NCBI RefSeq assembly: GCF_001306175.1
Contig: NZ_LGKN01000003.1
Location: 496,001-560,000 of the forward strand
DNA from: Ardenticatena maritima
Lineage (GTDB): Bacteria; Chloroflexota; Anaerolineae; Ardenticatenales; Ardenticatenaceae
DNA: 64,000 nt
Direction of reading: 5' to 3'
Part shown: one piece after another, positions 33,773 through 43,341 of the stretch
Layout of the letters: each line of letters opens with the position of its first letter
Numbering within the stretch: position 1 is the stretch's first letter
Translations under genes and position numbers: made by a program
The notes under the pieces: generated by a model
Seen by the model: only the letters and a program-made list of their open reading frames with translations
Database searches by the model: none
What the model was told of the DNA's origin: nothing

Positions 33773-35116
33773 ATGAAACATCTGAAACGTTGGCTACCGC
33801 TGTTCCTTATTGTCCTGCTCGCACTCGTGCTTGGTGCCTGTGGCGGCGGACAATCAGAACCGTCGGAAGAGCAAACAGGCGAAACGAGTCAAACCGAGCA
33901 AACCTCAACCGGTCCTGTGATCTTCCTCTCAACCCAGGCGCGTCCTGTTGAAGAACAGGAGAAAATGCGCAACAACATTCTTGCGAATGCCCCCGTTGAA
34001 GTCGAATTCATTGCTGAAGACACTGGTGTTTTCATTGACCGTGTGAAATCCGAGGTGCAGACCGGCAAAGGGGAAGTCAGCCTGTTGGGGGCTTTGCATG
34101 GCGACTTTGCCGCACTGACGAACGAGCTTGACGATTTGACACCCCTTCTGAACGAGCTTTCCGATCGCGGTTTCCCTGACCAATTTGTCGAATTGGGGAA
34201 ATTGGGGACCACCGAGCAGAAGTACATCCCGTGGATGCAGGCAACGTACATTTTTGCTGCGAACAAAGAAGCATTGCAATACTTGCCCGAAGGTGCTGAT
34301 ATCAATGCGCTGACGTGGGAACAACTGCTCGAATGGGGCAAAAACATTTACGAGGCAACGGGCGAAGCGAAGCTTGGTTTCCCCGCGGGTGATAAAGGCT
34401 TGCTCCACCGCTTCCTGGAAGGGTATCTCTATCCTTCATACACGGGGACAATGGTCACCGGCTTCCGCTCACCTGAAGCGGTGGCAATGTGGGAACAGTT
34501 CCGCGAAATTTGGAAGTACACCAATCCGCAATCAACTACCTACTCCTTCATGCAGGAGCCGTTGCTGAGTGGTGAGGTTTGGGTGGCGTTTGACCATACT
34601 GCGCGCCTCATCGAAGCGTTCCGTGAGCGTCCGGATGACTTTGTGGCGTTCCCTGCTCCTGCTGGACCGAAGGGGCGTGGTTTCATGCCCGTGCTGGCCG
34701 GATTGGCAATTCCGAAATCTGCCCCCAACAAGGCTGGGGCGGAAGAGGTCATCAAATACCTGACCACGCCAGAGGTTCAGGCCGAAACGTTGCGTCAAAT
34801 TGGCTTCTTCCCGGTGGTAGCGGGCGACTTGCCTGAGGATATTGATGTAGGCATTCGCGCCGAGGGTGAGGCGGTTGCGAAACAGGCCGCCGCACCGGAT
34901 GCTTTACCCGCGTTGTTGCCAGTGGGGTTGGGTGAGCAGAACAATGCCTTCAACCAGGTGTACAAGGATACGTTCTTGCGCATTATCATCAATGGTGAAG
35001 ACATTCAAACTGTGCTGCAAGAAGAAGGCGACAAATTGCAAGAGATTCTCAATACAGCCGGTGCGCCCTGCTGGCCACCCGATCCGCCAAGCGATGGTGT
35101 TTGCCAGGTGAAGTAA
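33773..35116 (+). CDS. ABC importer solute-binding lipoprotein (family 1)
   Basis: A 447-residue extracellular solute-binding protein with a lipoprotein signal (LVLGAC, lipid-modified Cys23) and a Gly/Ser/Glu/Thr-rich spacer. The two-lobed periplasmic-binding fold of the carbohydrate type follows. The gene starts at 33773 behind AAGGAGGAG. It is first in an operon with two permeases, an ATPase and a glycoside hydrolase, so the ligand is probably an oligosaccharide. A terminator-like hairpin after it would give more binding protein than permease, a common arrangement. Confidence 0.9.
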   Translation: MKHLKRWLPLFLIVLLALVLGACGGGQSEPSEEQTGETSQTEQTSTGPVIFLSTQARPVEEQEKMRNNILANAPVEVEFIAEDTGVFIDRVKSEVQTGKGEVSLLGALHGDFAALTNELDDLTPLLNELSDRGFPDQFVELGKLGTTEQKYIPWMQATYIFAANKEALQYLPEGADINALTWEQLLEWGKNIYEATGEAKLGFPAGDKGLLHRFLEGYLYPSYTGTMVTGFRSPEAVAMWEQFREIWKYTNPQSTTYSFMQEPLLSGEVWVAFDHTARLIEAFRERPDDFVAFPAPAGPKGRGFMPVLAGLAIPKSAPNKAGAEEVIKYLTTPEVQAETLRQIGFFPVVAGDLPEDIDVGIRAEGEAVAKQAAAPDALPALLPVGLGEQNNAFNQVYKDTFLRIIINGEDIQTVLQEEGDKLQEILNTAGAPCWPPDPPSDGVCQVK

Positions 35117-35131
35117 GTTCATGTGGACAAC

Positions 35132-35167
35132 AAGGGCCGGTTTTTCTAAGGATAAGCCGGCCCTTTT
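35132..35167 (+). terminator. Partial terminator between binding-protein and permease genes
   Basis: Stem AAGGGCCGG (35132-35140) / CCGGCCCTT (35157-35165), 16-base loop, then a T-rich tail. It lies between co-directional operon genes and probably lowers downstream expression rather than ending the unit. Confidence 0.8.
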
Positions 35168-35200
35168 GTCTTTGACTTGACCAGATGGAGGCAATCATTC

Positions 35201-36091
35201 ATGACTGAACATGCCCCTGTTCGCGATTTACACTGGTCGTACAAAATTCGCCGTTGGGAACCGTATCTGTTGCTCATTCCCTCTTTTGTGTATTTACTAC
35301 TCTTTTTTGCGTGGCCTATGCTTCAGGCATTGCGTTTGGCGCTTGTGGATGAAAGTGGCGCCTTTACGTTGGAGTTTGTTCGCACGATGGTGACGCATGC
35401 CCGTTTTGGTGAAGCGCTGCGCACAACGCTTCTCCTCATTGTAGCGATTTTACCTTTGCAATTTTTCTTCGCGGTTGTCATGGCGCTTTTGGTCAATGCC
35501 AAATTGAAAGGATCGAGCGTTTTCCTCTACTTTTACGCTGTTCCACTGGCGATTTCTGACCTTGCAGCTGGTATCATTTGGTTCGCTATTTTCACTCAGC
35601 GCGGTTATCTCAACACCATTTTGCAATACTTGGGTATTCTGGATCGCCCTTTCATCTTTCTAGCCCCGAATCAGCGTTTTTGGCTTATCACTGCAATTGT
35701 GTTAGCTGAGGTGTGGCGAGCGACAGCCATTGTGATGGTGATTCTGGTTGCTGGTTTGCAATCTATTCCCAATGAATACATGGAAGCCGCCGAGGTTTTT
35801 GGCGCCGGTCTCTATGATCGTGTGACGAAAATCATTTTGCCCTTGTTGAAACCGAGTTTGCAGGTCGCGCTTATTTTGCGCACGATTCTCGCTTTTCAAG
35901 CCTTTGCTGTTGTGGTGGCATTAGCTGGAAGTGGGGCAACTGTACTCGCCAAAGAGGCTTTTGACTGGTATGTAAGTTTACGTAATCCCCATGTTGCGGC
36001 AGCCTATGCAGGCTTGATCTTGATTCTTTCAATCGCGACGACTGCGCTGTATTTGCGTTTTTTGCGCACACCTGAGGAGATGGTGCTATGA
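35201..36091 (+). CDS. ABC sugar importer permease 1
   Basis: A 296-residue inner-membrane permease of the MalF/UgpA type with six predicted helices and the cytoplasmic EAA loop EAAEVFGAGLYDRVTKIILP that docks the ATPase. The start at 35201 is behind ATGGAGG; an in-frame ATG at 35177 lies in the hairpin tail region and lacks a site. Its stop overlaps the second permease start. Confidence 0.93.
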   Translation: MTEHAPVRDLHWSYKIRRWEPYLLLIPSFVYLLLFFAWPMLQALRLALVDESGAFTLEFVRTMVTHARFGEALRTTLLLIVAILPLQFFFAVVMALLVNAKLKGSSVFLYFYAVPLAISDLAAGIIWFAIFTQRGYLNTILQYLGILDRPFIFLAPNQRFWLITAIVLAEVWRATAIVMVILVAGLQSIPNEYMEAAEVFGAGLYDRVTKIILPLLKPSLQVALILRTILAFQAFAVVVALAGSGATVLAKEAFDWYVSLRNPHVAAAYAGLILILSIATTALYLRFLRTPEEMVL

Positions 36092-36903
36092 AGTGGCAGC
36101 GTTCTCTTCGCCGATTGTTTGTCTATGCCTTGGCAACCATCATGGCTGCTTGGGTGATGGTGCCGATTTACCTGATTACTGTCATGGCATTCAGTACGCG
36201 GGAAGGGGTGCGGGCGTATCCAAAACCATTCTTCCCAAATCCCATTTCAACAGACACACTGCAATTCTTTTTGGGGTTCACCGGTACGGTTGAAGCCATG
36301 CGCAACAGCGTTGTTGTCGCGTTGTTGACTTTGGTTCTCTCTATGGCTGTAGGCGCGCCGGCTGGTTACGCTTTGGCGCGGTATGTTTTTCGTGGACGTG
36401 ATACGTTTCGTATTCTCATTGTTTCGACGCGTGCATTCCCTATCGTCATTTTATCAGTCCCTCTCGCCGTAACGTTTTTGAACATCGGTTTGTATGATAC
36501 AGTCCTCAGCGTTGCGTTGATGCACACCGCGCTGGCGTTACCATTCACCATTTTGGTGACGGCAAGCGTCTTTGCCGGGGTCCCCAAGGAATTGGAAGAA
36601 GCTGCGATGACATTGGGGTGCAGCCGCTTTGGCGCTTTTCGGCGTATCTCGCTCCCCCTCACGTTGCCTGGGTTAGCGGCAGCCGCAATTTTTACCTTTG
36701 TCCTTTCATGGAACGAGGTTTTCGCGGCTTCGATTTTGACATTGCGCAATCGCACGCTACCGGCGCATGTGCTGGCGGTTCTCACTGAATCACCATTGCC
36801 GTTCCAGTTCGCGGGTGGTTTCTTCTTGATGTTGCCAGCGTTGATTTTCATGCTCTTTATCCGCCGGTATCTCTTCAACCTTTGGGGACGAGTGGTGAAA
36901 TAA
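36088..36903 (+). CDS. ABC sugar importer permease 2
   Basis: A 271-residue permease of the MalG/UgpE type with six helices and the EAA loop EEAAMTLGCSRFGAFRRISLP. It forms the channel with permease 1. Translation is coupled to permease 1 by an ATGA overlap, and the ATPase gene follows after 18 bases. Confidence 0.93.
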   Translation: MKWQRSLRRLFVYALATIMAAWVMVPIYLITVMAFSTREGVRAYPKPFFPNPISTDTLQFFLGFTGTVEAMRNSVVVALLTLVLSMAVGAPAGYALARYVFRGRDTFRILIVSTRAFPIVILSVPLAVTFLNIGLYDTVLSVALMHTALALPFTILVTASVFAGVPKELEEAAMTLGCSRFGAFRRISLPLTLPGLAAAAIFTFVLSWNEVFAASILTLRNRTLPAHVLAVLTESPLPFQFAGGFFLMLPALIFMLFIRRYLFNLWGRVVK

Positions 36904-36921
36904 AGGGGGGAGGCTCACAAC

Positions 36922-38019
36922 ATGGCTGATATTCGCATTCAACGGGTTCGTAAAGTATTCAACAACACGGTTGTTGCCGTAAACGATGTGGATCTGCATA
37001 TCCAGGACCAGGAGTTTTTGGTACTGTTAGGCCCGAGTGGGTGTGGTAAGACCACGCTTTTGCGGTGCATTGCCGGGTTAGAGGATGTGACGTCGGGCCG
37101 TATTTTTATCGGCGAGCGGGATGTGACGTACTTGCCGCCACGCCAGCGTCGTATAGCGATGGTGTTTCAATCGTATGCCGTCTTTCCACACATGACCGTG
37201 TTTGAGAATATCGCCTTTGGGTTGCGAATGCAGAAGGCCCCCCAACACGTTGTTGACGAGCGTGTTCACGAGGCGGCACGTTTGATGCATATTGAGGAGT
37301 TGTTGGAACGGTATCCGGCCCAGTTGAGCGGTGGACAGCGGCAACGGGTGGCGGTCGCGCGTGCGATTGCTGTACAATCTGATGTGCTGTTGATGGATGA
37401 GCCGCTGAGCAATCTTGATGCCTTGTTGCGCCTGGAAATGCGTGCCGAGCTGAAACGCTTGTTTAACCGTTTGCAGACAACGGTTGTCTATGTGACCCAT
37501 GACCAGGTCGAAGCTATGAGCATGGGGGATCGCATTACTGTGATGAATGCCGGGCGCTTGATTCAACTGGACAAGCCAACGCGTGTATATGATTATCCTG
37601 CCACCAAATTTGTGGGTGGGTTTATTGGCAATCCGCCAATGAATTTTTTGCGTGTGCATCTGACAGATGACCAGCGCGCCGCCTCCATCGGTGATGTGCA
37701 AATCCCGATTCCGGATGAAGTGCGGCGTGCCTTACATGGAGACCGTGTGGAAATTGGTATTCGGGCTGAAAATATCGAAGTGACTACCGAGCGCAAAGAG
37801 CATTGGTTGCCGGCCGAGGTGGCTGTTGTTGAACCATTGGGTTCGCATAATTTGTTGACGGTAGAGTGTGGCGGGCACTTGCTCAAAGTCAATGTGCCGG
37901 CTGACCTATCCCTTTCACCCGGAATGACGATTTGGCTGCGCTTTGTTCCTGAAAAAGTGCGCTGGTTTGATAGTGAAAGTGGTCAGGCTTTGCTTTCACC
38001 TCCCCCTGAAACTGCATGA
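36922..38019 (+). CDS. ABC sugar importer ATPase (MalK/UgpC type)
   Basis: A 365-residue ATPase with Walker A GPSGCGKTT, Q-loop FQSYAVFPHM, signature LSGGQRQRVAVARA, Walker B LLMDEPLSNLD and the switch His in VTHDQ. A C-terminal TOBE/OB regulatory domain follows (about 240-365). Importers of this type energise uptake of maltodextrins, glycerol phosphate or other sugars. The complete set with the binding protein and two permeases shows a functional importer. The stop overlaps the next start. Confidence 0.95.
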   Translation: MADIRIQRVRKVFNNTVVAVNDVDLHIQDQEFLVLLGPSGCGKTTLLRCIAGLEDVTSGRIFIGERDVTYLPPRQRRIAMVFQSYAVFPHMTVFENIAFGLRMQKAPQHVVDERVHEAARLMHIEELLERYPAQLSGGQRQRVAVARAIAVQSDVLLMDEPLSNLDALLRLEMRAELKRLFNRLQTTVVYVTHDQVEAMSMGDRITVMNAGRLIQLDKPTRVYDYPATKFVGGFIGNPPMNFLRVHLTDDQRAASIGDVQIPIPDEVRRALHGDRVEIGIRAENIEVTTERKEHWLPAEVAVVEPLGSHNLLTVECGGHLLKVNVPADLSLSPGMTIWLRFVPEKVRWFDSESGQALLSPPPETA

Positions 38020-39914
38020 ATGTTGACGCCATGCGCTGGACAGATGTCCGATGGCTTGATCAATCTCGCCCCTACAAGCCGCTTGATACGGGGAATGGAC
38101 GCGTTGCTCTCAGCGTTGCGTATGATGGGCGGTTGTTGGCTATCAACACAGCCCATGCCGTGCATGGCACGGTCTCTTTGGGGGCTGTAGCAGCCTTCCC
38201 CGATACATGGCGGTATGACCAAACGCGAGTACGTGCGTATCGTGCGTGGCTGGCGTCTCCCGAGGCGCCCACATTTGGCCTGGAATGGGGAGCCGCCCAA
38301 AATCTGCGTGTTGGGTTATTGGCGGATGTAATTCCAGTTGTGGAGATGGAGACGCCACACGGGCGAGTGCGTGGCTACACCTTTGCTCCGCCAGTTGAAC
38401 AAGCCCTCTGTCTCCAAGTTTGGGTGCTTGAAGCATATGCAGCGGACGTGAAGCAATGGCCATATCGTTGGACAGGCACACTTGGTTTGACGCGTGCTGC
38501 GATGACTCAGCTAACAGAAGGGGGAATCTTGCCTGAGGTTGACGCCACGCTTTTTGCCTCATGGGAAGCGCCTTTGTTGCATGTGGTCTCCCCCGTTTTA
38601 CAGATGGAATCTGCAATAGCATTCAGCCATTCGCCTACATTGGAGATGCAATCTGAATCGACACGCGTGCACGTGAGAGCGGAAGGCCTATGCCCAATAA
38701 CGAATGGGCAAGGAATACTTGCAGTAGCGTTTACGCTGGGGCAAGGTGAGGTCACTACGACGGCGAGCCAAGCGATAGCAGAAGTGATCCCCCTACTAGA
38801 GAAAACAGGAACGCATTGGCGACGTTTTTGGTTGAGCGTGCAAGTGCCCAAGGAAGATGTGGACTCGCCGCCTTGCTTGCACCGTGCTGTAGCGTATCCC
38901 TTAGCCTGTTGTGCTGTGCCACTGGACGACACCTGTTGTCTGTTGACCGACCACATGATCTTGCCACTTTCATGGACAAGGGACGCGTACTACTTGATGC
39001 AAGCCCTTTGGCAAAGCAATGCGCCCCAGCGCGAAGAGATACTCTCCGCTCACGTGCGTTGGCTTTTTGAACGTGCGGAGCGTCCGCAAGGGTATTGGGG
39101 ACGCTCCTATCTCAGCAATGGGCGAATCAAAGATCCCGTCTTCCAACTCGATCAACAATGCTATCCCTTGCTCGAATTGGTGGACTTGGTGGAGCAGACT
39201 GGTGAGACTGCTTTGGCAGCCCGGTATGCGCCAGTGGTGGCTGAGGTCTTGGCGGCAATTGAGCGACGCCGTGCACCTGGTGCTCCGTTTGTGGCCACAG
39301 ATGAAACGCCTGCTGATGACCCCATGCCATTACCCTACCATTTTTCCAGCCTTGTTTTGCTGTGGTACACCTTTTCTCGCCTGGCGGGGCTGGCACAGCA
39401 ATTCCCGTTACCGTCACCACCGCTCTGGTGGGAAGACCTCGCGAGTGCCATTCGGGATACGTTCACCACGGAATGGCGTGGGCAAACACTGTTCGCGTAT
39501 GCGGCCGATGCTGTTGGACGTGTGCACATTTATCACGATGCCAATGACTTCCCCACTCTCTTGGCGCCAGTGTGGGGCTTTTGCTCGCCAAACGATCCTG
39601 TGTGGCAGGCAACGATGGCCTTTGCGTTTTCGCCGGCGAATGAAGGCTTTGCCGATGGTCCGTTTGGCGGCTTGGGCTCGCGCCATACGCCGGGGGCGTG
39701 GCCGTTGGGTGATGCGCAAGAACTGTTGTTAGCACGCTTGATGGGTGATGCAGGGCGTATCAGGCGGGTGTTGGCGCGTGTGCAAGCCACTGCTTTTGCC
39801 GATGGGGGGCTACCGGAAGCGCGCGATCCTGCAACGGGGCAACCAACCTCACGTCACTGGTTCGCTTGGCCCAATGCCGCCCTCCTCTTTGCTCTGACAC
39901 TCAACTTGACATAA
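38016..39914 (+). CDS. Alpha/alpha-barrel glycoside hydrolase (GH125-like)
   Basis: A 632-residue protein with an N-terminal beta region (about 1-290) and a helical barrel (about 300-630). Blocks such as LTDHMILPLSWTRDAYY, QLDQQCYPLLEL, DANDFPTLLAPVWGF and SRHTPGAWPLGDAQE resemble six-hairpin glycosidases, best GH125 exo-alpha-mannosidases, with Asp or Glu as general acid and base. There is no signal peptide, so it would act inside the cell on sugars brought in by the ABC importer encoded just upstream (start overlaps the ATPase stop). Family placement is tentative; GH15 or GH37-like activity is the alternative. Confidence 0.7.
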   Translation: MNVDAMRWTDVRWLDQSRPYKPLDTGNGRVALSVAYDGRLLAINTAHAVHGTVSLGAVAAFPDTWRYDQTRVRAYRAWLASPEAPTFGLEWGAAQNLRVGLLADVIPVVEMETPHGRVRGYTFAPPVEQALCLQVWVLEAYAADVKQWPYRWTGTLGLTRAAMTQLTEGGILPEVDATLFASWEAPLLHVVSPVLQMESAIAFSHSPTLEMQSESTRVHVRAEGLCPITNGQGILAVAFTLGQGEVTTTASQAIAEVIPLLEKTGTHWRRFWLSVQVPKEDVDSPPCLHRAVAYPLACCAVPLDDTCCLLTDHMILPLSWTRDAYYLMQALWQSNAPQREEILSAHVRWLFERAERPQGYWGRSYLSNGRIKDPVFQLDQQCYPLLELVDLVEQTGETALAARYAPVVAEVLAAIERRRAPGAPFVATDETPADDPMPLPYHFSSLVLLWYTFSRLAGLAQQFPLPSPPLWWEDLASAIRDTFTTEWRGQTLFAYAADAVGRVHIYHDANDFPTLLAPVWGFCSPNDPVWQATMAFAFSPANEGFADGPFGGLGSRHTPGAWPLGDAQELLLARLMGDAGRIRRVLARVQATAFADGGLPEARDPATGQPTSRHWFAWPNAALLFALTLNLT

Positions 39915-39940
39915 CAAACCACATTGCCATCGCAAAACAA

Positions 39941-39966
39941 AAACGGCGGCTTTGTAGCCGCCGTTT
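39941..39966. terminator. Bidirectional intrinsic terminator
   Basis: Perfect 10-bp stem AAACGGCGGC (39941-39950) / GCCGCCGTTT (39957-39966), 6-base loop, A-rich on the left. It lies between the sugar operon and the convergent Psp genes. Confidence 0.9.
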
Positions 39967-39989
39967 GCTTCTGCCCGTCCCCTTGTGGC

Positions 39990-40268
39990 TCAGCCGGGCA
40001 CCAGCCCTTCACCGGTAAAGAGCGCGCGCGCTTCTTCCAGCGAGAGGTCAGGCGGGGGAAGAATGATGTCGCTGGGCAAAATTTCATCCGCACTCACAGG
40101 CTCCCCTTCGCGTTGCACCAGTTCGAGCATTGCCTGATACTTCTGCCGGAACGTTGCTTCATCGCTTGCTTGAATGGACGCCACCAGGTCGTTGTCCAGT
40201 TCGTTCAGTCGCGCAAGCGTCTCATCGCTCACGCGGTACTGCCCTACAGTCGAAATGCGCACAATCAT
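39990..40268 (-). CDS. PspA-associated protein PspAA
   Basis: A 92-residue protein of the PspAA type, found directly after pspA in many bacteria and archaea. Start MIVRISTVGQYRV with the conserved LNELDN and PSDIILPPPDLSLEEA segments. It starts 2 bases after the pspA stop, so both are made together. It is thought to work with PspA in membrane stress response; the mechanism is not known. Confidence 0.85.
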   Translation of the reverse strand: MIVRISTVGQYRVSDETLARLNELDNDLVASIQASDEATFRQKYQAMLELVQREGEPVSADEILPSDIILPPPDLSLEEARALFTGEGLVPG

Positions 40269-40270
40269 GG

Positions 40271-41005
40271 TTAGGCCTCCTCTCCATCCGTCAGTTGGGG
40301 CGGTTCAGCGGGGGCTTCCAGCTGGCGGCGCAACGCTTCAAGTTCTTCGTCCACACTCTGCCCGGCGCTCAGCTGGCGCAGTTCGCGCGAAATGGCGTCC
40401 TCACCGGTGAAATCTTCCAGCGCGCCAATCGAAACGAGTTCGTCAATCGCCGAAGCACGCGCTTTCATCTCTTCGGTCTTGCTCTCAATGCGCTCAATCG
40501 CCATGGTGATGTCGGCCATCTCTTCGCCCAAGCCGGTCACCGCTTCGTTGATTTTCACCTGGGCTTCGGCGGCGCTGTACTGCGCCTTGATGGTTTCCTT
40601 GCGCGTGCGGAAGGCTTCAATCTTCGCTTCCAGGCGGGCTTCGGCGTCTTGCAGGCGTTGTTGCTCAGCGGCCAATTGCTGAATTTGCTGTTCCAGGTCG
40701 GCCAGTTGCATGGCGGCGGTTTGTTTGCGTTGCAATGCCAGGCGTGCCAGGTCTTCACGGCCAGCCGCCAGCGCCTGGCGAGCCTGGTCTTCCAGTTTGG
40801 TGATTTTTTCACGCAGTTTTTCGGCTTGCAGTTCCAAGCGGCGGCGCGATGTCACCACTTCCACCAGGCCGCGCTTGACGTTTTGCAGCAATTGCAGTTG
40901 CCGCTGATACGAGTAATCAAGCGTAGCGGCGGGGTCTTCGGCGCCTTCCAGAAGTTGGCTGATTTTGGCGCGGATAATCGTCATAAACTGCGACAACAGA
41001 CCCAT
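40271..41005 (-). CDS. pspA: Phage shock protein A / IM30 family protein
   Basis: A 244-residue coiled-coil ESCRT-III-like protein. An N-terminal amphipathic helix (MGLLSQFMTIIRAKI) is followed by the typical DPAATLDYSYQRQLQLLQNVKR. Long helices then run to about residue 215, and an acidic tail follows. PspA oligomers bind and protect stressed membranes. The start at 41005 has AAAGGAG 7 bases upstream. It heads a two-gene unit with pspAA. No PspF, PspB or PspC is near, the usual situation outside enterobacteria. Confidence 0.93.
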   Translation of the reverse strand: MGLLSQFMTIIRAKISQLLEGAEDPAATLDYSYQRQLQLLQNVKRGLVEVVTSRRRLELQAEKLREKITKLEDQARQALAAGREDLARLALQRKQTAAMQLADLEQQIQQLAAEQQRLQDAEARLEAKIEAFRTRKETIKAQYSAAEAQVKINEAVTGLGEEMADITMAIERIESKTEEMKARASAIDELVSIGALEDFTGEDAISRELRQLSAGQSVDEELEALRRQLEAPAEPPQLTDGEEA

Positions 41006-41208
41006 AATGCGTCTCCTTTCCTTCGGTTTGATACGTTTAGTGTGGCTTGGGTATGGGGCGAAAGGTGTGATGTGATGGAACCATGTTCATCATACAGGAT
41101 TTTCGCCCTTTTTTCAATGCGCATACACAAACCCCATACGTACACGCCGCTGTCTGGTTGCGTCGCACCTGAACGCTGTTCTTGTGATTGCCATGCGTTT
41201 GCATTGCT

Positions 41209-41225
41209 GGTATCGTATTGATACC
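41209..41225. promoter_or_regulatory. Palindromic operator-like site
   Basis: GGTATC-GTATT-GATACC, a perfect 6-bp inverted repeat, 31 bases before the DUF1028 start and in the divergent region with pspA. It may bind a repressor; no matching regulator is identified. Confidence 0.3.
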
Positions 41226-41255
41226 GCCATACCAACCGACACAAGGGAGTGTGCC

Positions 41256-42131
41256 ATGCCAATCCTCTCAACTTTTTCGATTGTCGCCTACGACCCCGAA
41301 ACTCAATCCTGGGGGGTGGCTGTGCAGTCCAAGTTTTTGGCGGCGGGTGCGGTGGTGCCCTATGCCGAAGCGGGAGCCGGCGCCGTGGCAACGCAATCGT
41401 ACGCGAATTTGCGCTATGGTCCGCTGGGGTTGCACATGATGCGCCTGGGAATGAGCGCCGAGGAGACGATTGCGGCGCTGACGGCGGGCGACCCCGGACG
41501 GGCAAAACGCCAGGTGGGGGTGGTTGACCGCGAAGGACGCGCGGCGGCCTTCACCGGTGATGAATGCTACCCATGGGCGGGGCACCGCGTGGGCGACCAT
41601 TTTGCCTGCCAAGGCAACATTTTGGCCGGTCCACAGGTGGTGGACGCCATGTTTGAAACGTTCCGCGATTCACGCTCCGAATTCCCCTTGCGGCTGATTG
41701 AAGCGTTGGCGGCGGGGCAAGCCATGGGGGGCGACCGCCGCGGGCAACAGGCGGCGGGGCTGCTGGTGGTGCGTGCCGGCGCGGGCTACGGCGGTTTCAA
41801 CGATGTGGCGGTTGATTTGCGCGTGGACGACCACGAGCGCCCGATTGACCGCTTGCGCGAACTCTACGACTTGCATACGCTCTACTTTGGCGAATCTCCC
41901 GAATCGGAACAAGAGCCGTTGACCGAAGACCTCATCCGCGAGTTGGTGCGCATTGCCCAACGCGCCGGACATTACACCGGCGAGGTTGTCGGTACTTTGA
42001 CGCGCGAAGTGCGCGAGGCGCTGGATGCGCTCATGGGCACCGAAAACCTGGAAATGCGCTGGCACCCCGACGAGAGGCGCATTGACCGCCCCGCGCTGGC
42101 GTTTTTGCGCAAGCGTTTCAAGCAAGAGTGA
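41256..42131 (+). CDS. DUF1028 family protein (Ntn-hydrolase-like)
   Basis: A 291-residue DUF1028 protein, recognised from STFSIVAYDPETQSWGVAVQSKF at the N-terminus, GAVATQSYAN, and GGDRRGQQAAGLLVV. The fold is predicted to be Ntn-hydrolase-like, but the true activity is not established. The last 90 residues may be a separate helical domain. The start at 41256 is behind AAGGGAG; the upstream in-frame ATG at 41184 lacks a site. The threonine synthase gene follows after 28 bases. Confidence 0.88.
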   Translation: MPILSTFSIVAYDPETQSWGVAVQSKFLAAGAVVPYAEAGAGAVATQSYANLRYGPLGLHMMRLGMSAEETIAALTAGDPGRAKRQVGVVDREGRAAAFTGDECYPWAGHRVGDHFACQGNILAGPQVVDAMFETFRDSRSEFPLRLIEALAAGQAMGGDRRGQQAAGLLVVRAGAGYGGFNDVAVDLRVDDHERPIDRLRELYDLHTLYFGESPESEQEPLTEDLIRELVRIAQRAGHYTGEVVGTLTREVREALDALMGTENLEMRWHPDERRIDRPALAFLRKRFKQE

Positions 42132-42159
42132 TGCGTAGCGTTTGCCTCGGAGAAGGGCT

Positions 42160-43341
42160 ATGCAACGAACATCGTTTCTTTCACACCTGGAATGCGGTTG
42201 GTGTGGCGCGACGTATGACGCCGACCGCTTGTGGAACCTCTGCCCAGCCTGTGAGCGCCCCTTGCTGGCACGCTACGACCTCGAAGCGGCGCGCCAAGCG
42301 TTCCCCCGCGAGGCGTTGCGCGGGCGTGAACCCACTTTGTGGCGCTACACCGAGATGTTGCCTGTGCGCGATCCCGCTTACCGTTTGACGTTGGGCGAAG
42401 GGTTTACGCCCTTGCTCCCCTTCAAGCGGTTGGGGGCGCGGCTTGGGCTGACTCACCTCTACGCCAAAGATGAAGGGCTGAACCCGACGGCTTCTTTCAA
42501 GGCGCGCGGCTTGTGCATGGCGGTTTCACGCGCCGCCGAACTGGGCGTCTCGCGGCTGGCCATTCCCACCGCCGGCAACGCTGGAAGCGCTCTTGCCGCC
42601 TATGCCGCGCGTGCGGGCATTCCGGCGCATGTGTTCGCCCCCGCCGACGTGCCGCCCGTCTTTGTGGCGGAGATGCGGGCGTTGGGCGCGGAAGTTACGC
42701 TGGTTGAGGGGCTGATTACGGATGCGGCGCGTTTTGTGCGCGAAGGCGTTGCCGCAGGACGCTGGTTTGATGTCTCCACACTCAAAGAACCCTACCGCGT
42801 TGAAGGCAAAAAGACGATGGGCTACGAACTGGCGGAACAATTCGGCTGGCGTTTGCCCGATGTCATCGTCTATCCGACCGGCGGCGGCACGGGGTTGGTG
42901 GGCATGTGGAAAGCCTTTGCCGAAATGGAAGCCCTGGGCTGGATTGACGACAAGCGCCCGCGCATGGTGAGTGTGCAGAGCGCCGGCTGTGCGCCGATTG
43001 TGCGCGCCTTTCAGCAGGGGGCTGACACGGCGGAGCCGTGGGAGAACGCGGCTACGATTGCCGATGGGCTGCGCGTACCGGCGGCTGTGGGGGATTTTCT
43101 CATTTTGCGCGCCATTCGCGAAAGCGGCGGCACGGCGGTGGCCGTTTCGGACGATGAGATTCGCGCTGCGCAACGCGAGATTGGCGCACAAGAAGGCGTT
43201 TTTGTCGCGCCCGAAGCCGCGGCAACGTGGGCGGCTGTTCAACACCTTGTGCGCGACGCCTGGATTGCCCCCGATGAGCGCGTGGTGCTCTTTTTGACGG
43301 GCAGCGGCTTGAAATACACCCACCTGGTGCAAGACGCATGA
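42160..43341 (+). CDS. thrC: Threonine synthase
   Basis: A 393-residue pyridoxal-phosphate enzyme that converts O-phosphohomoserine to threonine. It starts with a Cys-rich zinc-ribbon-like segment (CGWCGATY, CPAC), as in many ThrC proteins of this subtype. The cofactor lysine is Lys114 in NPTASFKARG, and the phosphate loop is PTAGNAGSALA. YPTGGGTGLVGMWK and the C-terminal FLTGSGLKY complete the pattern. The start at 42160 is behind GGAGAAGG; an in-frame TTG at 42142 is less likely. The stop overlaps the next start. A related threonine/cysteate-type lyase is possible but less likely. Confidence 0.88.
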   Translation: MQRTSFLSHLECGWCGATYDADRLWNLCPACERPLLARYDLEAARQAFPREALRGREPTLWRYTEMLPVRDPAYRLTLGEGFTPLLPFKRLGARLGLTHLYAKDEGLNPTASFKARGLCMAVSRAAELGVSRLAIPTAGNAGSALAAYAARAGIPAHVFAPADVPPVFVAEMRALGAEVTLVEGLITDAARFVREGVAAGRWFDVSTLKEPYRVEGKKTMGYELAEQFGWRLPDVIVYPTGGGTGLVGMWKAFAEMEALGWIDDKRPRMVSVQSAGCAPIVRAFQQGADTAEPWENAATIADGLRVPAAVGDFLILRAIRESGGTAVAVSDDEIRAAQREIGAQEGVFVAPEAAATWAAVQHLVRDAWIAPDERVVLFLTGSGLKYTHLVQDA

